From Myxococcota bacterium (GTDB lineage: Bacteria > Myxococcota > Polyangia > GCA-2747355 > JAKLHH01): a stretch of DNA of 9,885 nt. The notes beneath the pieces are model-generated. The model saw nothing but the letters and a program-made list of their open reading frames with translations. It was not told the DNA's origin and searched no databases. Location of the stretch: NCBI GenBank assembly GCA_022710245.1, contig JAKLHH010000186.1, forward strand, positions 1 to 9,885, given 5' to 3'. This document shows, in pieces, positions 4,816-9,885 of this stretch. The position numbers and the translations under genes are program-made. Position 1 is the first letter of the stretch. Each line of letters begins with the position of its first letter.

Positions 4816-7715
4816 GCAAGCCGCTACGCTTCGGCCTCGGCCTCCTCCTCTTCCTCGCCCTCGCCGGGGGCTCGGTGCTCGCGCACTCGCGCGCGCAGCT
4901 CGCCTGGCAGCTCCTCGGGTCCTGCCTCGGCGTCCTCGCGCTCGCGCTGCTCGTCGTGGCGGCCGTCCGCTACTACCCTTACTGCAGCGGCCGCGTGATC
5001 GTGCGCGGGCACAAGATCGACCTGCCCAGCACCGCGCGGCGGGTCTGGCCCGCCGCGGTCGTCATCCTCACCGCCATCGCCGTCCTCGCGCCGCTCATCC
5101 TCGGGCAGATGCCGCTCTCGCACGATCACCCGGTGCACCTCTACAAGGCCTGGCACTTCTGGGACGAGATGGTGCTGCGCGGGCGCCTGCGGGGCTGGAG
5201 CAGCTACTGGTTCTTCGGCTACCCCGCCGAGGAGCTCTACCCGATCGGCCCCGACCTCTGGGTCGCCGCCTTCCGCGTCGCCACCCTCGGGCTGCTCTCC
5301 TGGGAGGCGACCTACGGGCTCGCCTTCGTCGGCGTCTTCGCCTTCGCCGCCTACGCGGTCTACTCCTTCGGCCGCCGCTCCTTCGGCGCCACCGCCGGGG
5401 TCATCGCCGGGCTCGCCTGGATCCTCGACATGGGCGATTACCGCGAGGGCGGCTGGTCCTACACCGTCGACTGGGCCGTCTGGGTGCAGGTGATGGCGAT
5501 GGGCTTCGCGCTCCTCGCGCTGGGGCGGCTGCAGGCGCTCCTCGACCGCCCGCGCCCGCGCGCGATGGCGCTGGCCGGACTCCTCTTCGGGGCCGCCCTC
5601 CTCAGCCACCCGATGAACGTGCTGGTCTTCGCCTTCGCGCTGCCGCTGCTGCTCCTCGCGCGCGCGCTCGCCGAGGGGCGGCCGCTCGGGCGCGAGCTCG
5701 CGCTCAGCGCCGGCGCGCTCGGGCTCGGCGTGGCGGTGGCCGGGTTCTGGTTCCTGCCCATGCTCGGGCGGTCGGCCTGGACCACCGACATCGGCGACCT
5801 CTGGCGGCCGCTCGGGCAGACGGTCAAGGGCCTCCTCGACGGCACCGTCTTCGCCAACGTCTGGCCGGTGCTGGTCGTGCTCGGCCTCGTCGGCGCCGCG
5901 CTCGGCGTGGCGATGCGGCGAGCGACGGCGATCTTCCTCCTCTGCCTCGCCGCGCTGCTGCTCTTCCTCTCCTCCTCGACGGCCTTCGAGGACCTCTCGC
6001 TGATGACCATCGCGAAGTACTTCGCCAAGATCCAGTACCAGCGCCTGGTCATCCCGGTGAAGGCCTGCCTCTACCTGCTCGCCGGCCTCGCGGTCGCCGA
6101 GCTGGCGACGCGCGTCGCGCTCTGGCGGCGGGAGGCCGCGGCGCGCGCCGAGGAGCCTGCGCAGGGGACGCAGGGACCGGGGGCCAGCGACGCTCCGCTG
6201 ACGGACGCCGCGGCGACGCCCGCGCCCGCGCCGCTGCCCGCCCCCTCGCCCAGGCTCCAGCTGATCCGCCGCGTCGGGATCGCGCTGCTCCTCGCGGTCG
6301 CCCTCTCGCCCTTCGTGCGGCCGGCGCTCCTCGGGCTGCAGTCGACCTACCTGAAGACCGTGGGCGGGCTGGTGCTGAAGAAGCAGATCCACTACTGGCA
6401 GGACTACCAGGACTTCCTCCGCTGGTCGGCGCAGAAGCGCAAGACGAGCGACAGCTTCTACCGCATCTCCTACGAGCTCGACCGCCACAACCACCTGATG
6501 ATGGGCGCACCCGCCCACAACCGGACGCCCTACTACAAGGTCGGCTACACGCCGGCGCGGCTCTACAAGCACGTCGTCGAGACGACCGAGGATCCCGTCT
6601 ACCGGGCGCTCTCGGTGGCCTACATCGTCAGCCTCGGGCCCCTCGGCCGGCCGAACCTCGAGCTGGAGCAGCGCTTCGGCTCGATCCACGTCTATCGCTA
6701 CAAGGACTACCAGCGCGAGCGCTACACGCTGACCGGCGCCGGCCGCGTGGCGCAGCAGGAGTTCGGCGAGGAGCGGATCCGCCTGACCCTCCACGGCACC
6801 GCGCCCGGGAGCCGGCTCAAGGTGCACGTGGCGAACTACGCGCGCTGGCGCGCCCGGATGAACGGCCGCACCGTGCCGATCTCGGAGGCGCCCGTCTACG
6901 GCACCACCTACCCGATGCTGATGGAGGTGCCGGTCGAGGACGGCGAGCTGGTCTTCGACTACGTCCTTAGGCCGGTCGACTGGCTCGGCACCCTGGCCAC
7001 CCTGCTCGGGATCGCCGGGCTCGTGCTGCTGGTCCTGGTCGAGCGCCGGGAGAAACTTGCCCTCCATCGCGGAGCCTCCGAAGGAGGCGAGCAGGGCAAG
7101 TTCGCGGCCCTCGAGCAGCGCCTCGGCCGGCTGGGCCGGCTGGCGGTGCGCATCGCGGCGCCCGCGGCGCTGGTCCTCGCGCTGGCGCTGGGCGGCTTCA
7201 TCGTGCTCCGGCTGGCGCGGGGCGGCAGCGGGCTCGAGGAGGGCTCGCTCGCGCAGCTCCTGCCCACCGCCGAGGTGACCCAGGCCGGGAGGCCCTGCGC
7301 CGAGCGCAAGGGGCGCTCCTGGTACTGCACCGCGCGGAGCTGGAACTACGTGGGCCCCTCGGCGGAGAAGTTCAACGGCGCCTACCTCCCCTGCATCTGG
7401 GCGCACCCCGTCGACGAGGGGCCGCTCTCCATCCGCTTCCCGCGCGTGCGGCTCGGGCGCGCCATCGTCGGCAACCACGGCATCGCCGACGGCGCGGTGG
7501 AGAGCTTCCCGGGCGGCGCGCCGGTCACCCTCGAGGTGCGCGTCGACGGCCGCACCGTGGAGCGGCTCGTGCGCCCGAACGAGAAGGGGTGGGCGGGCTT
7601 CCGCGTGGAGACGCCGGGGCTGGCCGGCAGGGAGGCCGAGCTGACGCTGATCGTCAGCACGCAGACCGCGGGCGGGAGGCACTACTGCTTCGACGCCCGG
7701 ATCGATTCGCCCTAG
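4812..7715 (+). CDS. Large GT-C/YfhO-like membrane protein with C-terminal four-cysteine domain
   Basis: A 967-residue multi-pass protein. ATG 4812 was chosen because it overlaps the previous stop (ATGA) and gives a clean first helix; a TTG nine codons upstream is less likely. Helices begin at about 6-24, 32-55 and 80-100. The first large loop has HDHPVH (104-109) and FFGYPAEELYPIGPDLW (134-150), which resembles GT-C membrane proteins annotated as PTPS-related or YfhO-like. About ten helices follow, with a Pro/Ala-rich linker at about 445-485. A periplasmic beta-rich segment contains NYARWRARMNG (675-685), like the end of YfhO-type proteins. After a helix at 724-745 and a loop containing an odd palindromic insert (749-763), another helix (778-799) leads to a periplasmic domain with Cys829, Cys839, Cys861 and Cys959. 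That domain is shared with the next gene. A glycosyl-transfer role is likely but unproven. Confidence 0.82.
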   Translation: MSKPLRFGLGLLLFLALAGGSVLAHSRAQLAWQLLGSCLGVLALALLVVAAVRYYPYCSGRVIVRGHKIDLPSTARRVWPAAVVILTAIAVLAPLILGQMPLSHDHPVHLYKAWHFWDEMVLRGRLRGWSSYWFFGYPAEELYPIGPDLWVAAFRVATLGLLSWEATYGLAFVGVFAFAAYAVYSFGRRSFGATAGVIAGLAWILDMGDYREGGWSYTVDWAVWVQVMAMGFALLALGRLQALLDRPRPRAMALAGLLFGAALLSHPMNVLVFAFALPLLLLARALAEGRPLGRELALSAGALGLGVAVAGFWFLPMLGRSAWTTDIGDLWRPLGQTVKGLLDGTVFANVWPVLVVLGLVGAALGVAMRRATAIFLLCLAALLLFLSSSTAFEDLSLMTIAKYFAKIQYQRLVIPVKACLYLLAGLAVAELATRVALWRREAAARAEEPAQGTQGPGASDAPLTDAAATPAPAPLPAPSPRLQLIRRVGIALLLAVALSPFVRPALLGLQSTYLKTVGGLVLKKQIHYWQDYQDFLRWSAQKRKTSDSFYRISYELDRHNHLMMGAPAHNRTPYYKVGYTPARLYKHVVETTEDPVYRALSVAYIVSLGPLGRPNLELEQRFGSIHVYRYKDYQRERYTLTGAGRVAQQEFGEERIRLTLHGTAPGSRLKVHVANYARWRARMNGRTVPISEAPVYGTTYPMLMEVPVEDGELVFDYVLRPVDWLGTLATLLGIAGLVLLVLVERREKLALHRGASEGGEQGKFAALEQRLGRLGRLAVRIAAPAALVLALALGGFIVLRLARGGSGLEEGSLAQLLPTAEVTQAGRPCAERKGRSWYCTARSWNYVGPSAEKFNGAYLPCIWAHPVDEGPLSIRFPRVRLGRAIVGNHGIADGAVESFPGGAPVTLEVRVDGRTVERLVRPNEKGWAGFRVETPGLAGREAELTLIVSTQTAGGRHYCFDARIDSP
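7054..7102 (+). repeat. Palindromic element A, in-frame within coding sequence
   Basis: AACTTGCCCT (7054-7063) and AGGGCAAGTT (7093-7102) form a perfect 10-bp inverted repeat. Between them lies a second stem, GCCTCC (7074-7079), GAA, GGAGGC (7083-7088). It is translated as LALHRGASEGGEQGK in the cytoplasmic loop between two helices of the large membrane protein, and uses codons rare in this window (CTT, CAT, GGA, GAA). It shares TTGCCCTCC and CGGAGCCTC, at almost the same spacing, with the element at 8380-8438. A member of a small palindromic repeat family is the favoured reading. Confidence 0.6.
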
Positions 7716-7773
7716 GGTCGGTTTGATGTATTGTTCGCTCAACCGCCTCCCGGGCGGAGACCGCTAGAAGGCC
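7716..7773 (+). promoter_or_regulatory. 58-base gap with AT-rich block and small hairpin
   Basis: This is the only gap inside the glycosyltransferase cassette. Bases 7721-7735 are unusually AT-rich (TTTGATGTATTGTT) and include a possible -10, TATTGT at 7729-7734, with a weak -35, TTCGCC at 7706-7711, 17 bases upstream. CCGCC (7743-7747) can pair with GGCGG (7753-7757) over a 5-base loop; there is no T run, so it is not a convincing terminator. An internal promoter for the two downstream genes is possible. Confidence 0.25.
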
Positions 7774-8829
7774 ATGACCGTCGACGACGACCGCCTCGAG
7801 CTGGAGCCCCTCGCCACCGCGCCGGCGCGGACGACCGGGCAGCACGCGAAGGTGGCCGCCGCGCCGCCGCGCGCGGGCCGGGTGGCGACGCTCGTGCTCC
7901 TGCTCGCGCTGGTCGGCCTCGCCGGCTGGGAGCTCCTCGCCATGCTGCGCCAGCACGCCGCCGCGCCGCGCGAGGAGGACTGGCGGCAGGCGGCGCTCAC
8001 CCTGCAGGGCAACCGCAAGGCGGGCGAGCCGGTCCTCTTCGCGCCCTTCTGGGTGCAGCCCCTCGGGCTCCGCCACCTCGGCGCGCAGCTCTCCGATGCT
8101 CTGCCGCCTCCAGGGCAGCAACCGCGCCCCCTCGAGCTCCTCCTCCTCTCCGACGTCGACCGCTACGCGCGCGTCTGGCAGGTCAGCCTGCGCGGCAAGC
8201 AGCACCCCTGGCTGGCGGGGCTCAAGCCCACCCGCAGCTGGCAGCTCGGCGCCGTGACGGTGGCGCTCTTCGAGAAGCCCGCGGAGGAGGTCACCCACGA
8301 CTTCACCCGCACCATCGCCGGCGCGAAGGTGGAGAAGGTCGGCGACCGCGTGGTGAAGTGCCCCTGGGACGGCAAGCAGCAATTGCCCTCCCCCCGGAGC
8401 CTCGCTCCTTCGTCCAATCCCTTCCCCACCGGGCAATTCCTCTGCGACCCGCTGGCGCGCTGGAACAAGGTCGGCCCGCACCTCGCCGAGGTCGGGCACC
8501 ACCCCTACCGCTGCATCTACGCCCACCCCGTCGAGGGGCACCTGATGCGCATCACCTTCCCGGCGGCCAGGCTCGGCAAGCGCATCGTCGGCTACACCGG
8601 GATCGACGACTTCGAGAACCGCAAGCGCTCGCAGAAGCCCGTGCAGCTCAGCGTCCGGGTCGACGGCCGTGAGGTGGGGACGGTCCTCCACCAGAACGCC
8701 TGGCCCTGGCAGCGCTTCAGCTTCGAGACGCCCGAGGTCGACGGCAAGACCGCCGAGGTGCGCTTCGAGGTGAGCGCCGACGCGGCCTTCGCGCGGACCT
8801 TCTGCTTCGCGGCGGAGGCGAGGCGCTGA
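7774..8829 (+). CDS. Single-pass periplasmic protein with four-cysteine domain
   Basis: A 351-residue protein with a cytoplasmic N-tail (1-36), one transmembrane helix (about 37-58, VATLVLLLALVGLAGWELLA) and a large periplasmic part. Residues about 68-180 (EDWRQAALTLQ, GEPVLFAPFW, DVDRYARVWQVS) resemble the soluble C-terminal region of PMT/ArnT-type GT-C glycosyltransferases, but the multi-helix catalytic core is missing. Residues about 190-351 form the domain shared with the preceding protein: Cys196, Cys224, Cys247 and Cys344, RWNKVGP, CIYAHPVEG, SVRVDGREV and TFCFAAEA. Between Cys196 and Cys224 there are 18 extra residues relative to the paralogue. The ATG 7774 start has only a weak ribosome site (AGAAGG, very close). 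The TGA stop overlaps the next ATG by one base. It may be an accessory or substrate-binding subunit for the GT-C proteins. No enzymatic motif is visible. Confidence 0.85.
   Translation: MTVDDDRLELEPLATAPARTTGQHAKVAAAPPRAGRVATLVLLLALVGLAGWELLAMLRQHAAAPREEDWRQAALTLQGNRKAGEPVLFAPFWVQPLGLRHLGAQLSDALPPPGQQPRPLELLLLSDVDRYARVWQVSLRGKQHPWLAGLKPTRSWQLGAVTVALFEKPAEEVTHDFTRTIAGAKVEKVGDRVVKCPWDGKQQLPSPRSLAPSSNPFPTGQFLCDPLARWNKVGPHLAEVGHHPYRCIYAHPVEGHLMRITFPAARLGKRIVGYTGIDDFENRKRSQKPVQLSVRVDGREVGTVLHQNAWPWQRFSFETPEVDGKTAEVRFEVSADAAFARTFCFAAEARR
8380..8438 (+). repeat. Palindromic element B, in-frame insertion bounded by CAATT
   Basis: AATTGCCC (8381-8388) and GGGCAATT (8431-8438) are a perfect inverted repeat, and the 5-mer CAATT appears at both edges (8380-8384 and 8434-8438), 54 bases apart. 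Removing one 54-base unit (residues Gln203-Gly220) leaves nine residues between the first two cysteines, exactly as in the paralogous domain of the upstream gene (Cys829 to Cys839). The insert uses codons rare here (CAA, TTG, GCT, CCT, AAT). Its left half, TTGCCCTCC then CGGAGCCTC, matches the element at 7054-7102. Confidence 0.65.
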
Positions 8830-9885
8830 TGGCCAGATCGACCCATCGCCCGCAGGCCGCCGCGAGCAGCCAGGCGCCGCAGGTCGGCAAGCGCGACCAC
8901 CTGATCGCCCTCCTCCTCTGCCTGGCCACCGCCGGGGTGCTCGGGCTCGCGCAGCAGAACCAGGGGGTGATGCGCGACGAGGGGACCTACTTCGAGGCCG
9001 GGCAGCGCTACTGGGGCTGGCTCGACGACCTGGGGACCAACCTCGCCGGCGGCAACCTGAAGGCCTCCTTCAGCAAGCGCGCGATCGAGATGTACTGGGC
9101 GGTCAACAACGAGCACCCGGTCCTCTGCAAGGTGCTCTTCGGGATCTCCTGGCACATCTTCCACGGCAAGCGCGGTTCGGCGCTCCCCGGAGCGAAGCCG
9201 AGGAGCCAGCCGCTCCTCTCCGAGATCAGCTCGTACCGGGTGCCGGGGTGGCTCTTCGCCGGGCTCGCGGTGGCGCTCCTCTATCTCTTCGGGGCGCGCT
9301 ACGAGAGCCGCACCGCCGGGCTCGCCGCGGGCCTGCTCTACATCACCATCCCGCGGGTCTTCTTCCACGGCCAGCTCGCCTGCTTCGACAGCCCCATCAC
9401 CACCATGTGGCTGGCCACGGTCTACGCCTACCTGCGCTCGCTCGACCGGGCGCGCTGGGCGATCGTGGCCGGGGTCGTCTTCGGGCTGACGCTCGCCACC
9501 AAGCACAACGCCTGGTTCCTGCCGCCGCTGCTCCTGCTCCACTACCTGGTCGTGATCGGCCCCGACCTCTCGCTCCGCCCGCTCAGGCTGCCGCGCGTCC
9601 CGCTCGTCTTCCTCGCCATGGCCGTCCTCGGGCCGCTCGTCTTCTACGCGCACTGGCCCTGGCTCTGGTTCGACACGGTGGCGCACCTGAAGGGCTACTT
9701 CGGCTTTCACCTGCACCACTCCTACTACAACATCGAGTACCTCGGGCGGAACCTCGGCATGCCGCCGCTCCCCTCGAGCTACCCGTTCGTGATGACCCTC
9801 TTCACGGTGCCGACGGTGACGCTGGTCCTCGGCCTCGCCGGGCTCTGGGTCTACGCGCGGACGCCGGTGCTCGCCGCGGCGAGCC
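8829..9885 (+). CDS. PMT/ArnT-like GT-C glycosyltransferase (3' partial)
   Basis: An open frame of 352 codons that runs off the right edge. ATG 8829 overlaps the previous stop (TGATG), with GGAGG at 8814-8818 as ribosome site. A short polar N-tail (1-22) is followed by a first helix (about 24-41) and then a periplasmic loop with VMRDEGTYFEAGQRYW, where Asp50-Glu51 matches the catalytic acidic pair of GT-C (family 39/83) transferases that use polyprenyl-phosphate sugars. NNEHPVLCK (93-101) is the conserved His-Pro segment of the same loop. Further helices include WLFAGLAVALLYLFG, GLAAGLLYITIP, FFHGQLACFDSPIT, WAIVAGVVFGLTLATKHNAWFL and LVFLAMAVLGPLVFY. Residues about 115-128 (GSALPGAKPRSQ) look like an insertion in the loop, encoded by a GC-rich hairpin. 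It is expected to transfer a sugar to a periplasmic acceptor; sugar and acceptor are unknown. Confidence 0.88.
   Translation, partial: MARSTHRPQAAASSQAPQVGKRDHLIALLLCLATAGVLGLAQQNQGVMRDEGTYFEAGQRYWGWLDDLGTNLAGGNLKASFSKRAIEMYWAVNNEHPVLCKVLFGISWHIFHGKRGSALPGAKPRSQPLLSEISSYRVPGWLFAGLAVALLYLFGARYESRTAGLAAGLLYITIPRVFFHGQLACFDSPITTMWLATVYAYLRSLDRARWAIVAGVVFGLTLATKHNAWFLPPLLLLHYLVVIGPDLSLRPLRLPRVPLVFLAMAVLGPLVFYAHWPWLWFDTVAHLKGYFGFHLHHSYYNIEYLGRNLGMPPLPSSYPFVMTLFTVPTVTLVLGLAGLWVYARTPVLAAAS
9171..9205 (+). repeat. Hairpin segment, possible third palindromic insert
   Basis: CGCTCC (9181-9186) and GGAGCG (9189-9194) form a tight stem, and the flanking GGTTCG and CGAAGCC offer a competing imperfect stem. 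The segment encodes GSALPGAKPRSQ, which looks like extra sequence in the first periplasmic loop of the GT-C enzyme and uses rarer codons (GGT, GGA). It lacks the TTGCCC/GGGCAA ends of the elements at 7054 and 8380, so its kinship to them is doubtful. Confidence 0.25.

Noticed and set aside
6156..6174. CCTGCG/CGCAGG hairpin in the Pro/Ala-rich linker of the large membrane protein
   Set aside because: A 6-bp stem in low-complexity GC-rich coding sequence is unremarkable.
4754..6970. A long plus-strand frame overlapping the large membrane protein gene
   Set aside because: Its product is almost entirely Arg/Ala/Pro/Gly shadow sequence, while the other plus frame encodes recognisable membrane and domain sequence.
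4824..7742. A very long open frame of about 970 codons on the minus strand, and other long antisense frames (for example 961-1971, 2477-3610, 3397-4809, 7654-8691, 8592-9719)
   Set aside because: They lie opposite well-supported genes, and their products are rich in Arg, Ala, Glu and Gly with no domains. They arise from the G/C third-position bias of the real genes.
7743..7757. Hairpin between the large membrane protein gene and the next gene as a Rho-independent terminator
   Set aside because: The stem is 5 bp and no T run follows, so termination is not supported.
8096..8121. CTGCC...GGCAG imperfect hairpin with rare codons (GCT, CCT, CCA, CAA) in the single-pass protein gene
   Set aside because: The stem is only 5 bp, the ends do not match the TTGCCC/GGGCAA elements, and there is no paralogue to show an insertion.

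Overview
The window is very GC-rich (by eye about 70% or more, with strong G/C third-position bias). It carries eight protein genes, all on the + strand, packed with short gaps or overlapping start/stop codons. The base composition, the TPR plus beta-sandwich periplasmic protein, the lipoprotein cyclophilin and the glycosyltransferase repertoire fit a myxobacterium-like or other delta-proteobacterial (Myxococcota-type) chromosome. That assignment is inference. No RNA gene, CRISPR array, integrase or transposase was seen.

Layout. 2-892: the end of a secreted lipase-like alpha/beta hydrolase whose start lies upstream of the window. 893-1080: the only long intergenic stretch, holding three alternating copies of TTGCTAC (a perfect 14-bp palindrome plus a further half-site), a likely operator/promoter region. 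1081-1884: a secreted TPR-like plus beta-sandwich protein of unknown role. 1965-2618: a lipoprotein PpiB-type cyclophilin, preceded by a three-unit 9-bp tandem repeat. 2633-9885: a tightly coupled cassette of a membrane-anchored GT2 glycosyltransferase (2633-3712), a flippase-like LPG-synthase-fold membrane protein (3709-4815), a 967-residue GT-C/YfhO-like membrane protein (4812-7715), a single-pass protein with a periplasmic domain (7774-8829), and a PMT/ArnT-like GT-C glycosyltransferase that runs off the window end (8829-9885+).

How the genes may work together. The order GT2, flippase-like protein, GT-C proteins matches the logic of lipid-linked sugar pathways. A GT2 enzyme would load a sugar on polyprenyl phosphate at the inner face, a membrane protein would help it cross, and GT-C enzymes would transfer it on the periplasmic side. 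The 967-residue protein and its neighbour end in the same roughly 130-residue four-cysteine domain, so they are probably partners or duplicated modules in this pathway. Substrate and acceptor cannot be read from the sequence.

The most unusual signal is a pair of short palindromic segments inside coding sequence, at 7054-7102 and 8380-8438. Both begin TTGCCCTCC, carry CGGAGCCTC at nearly the same offset and end in GGGCAA, and both are read in frame as protein. In the second case the paralogous four-cysteine domain shows that exactly 18 residues (54 nt) were added, with the 5-mer CAATT at both edges. This looks like a small mobile palindromic repeat that inserts into genes without breaking them. 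A weaker third candidate lies at 9171-9205.
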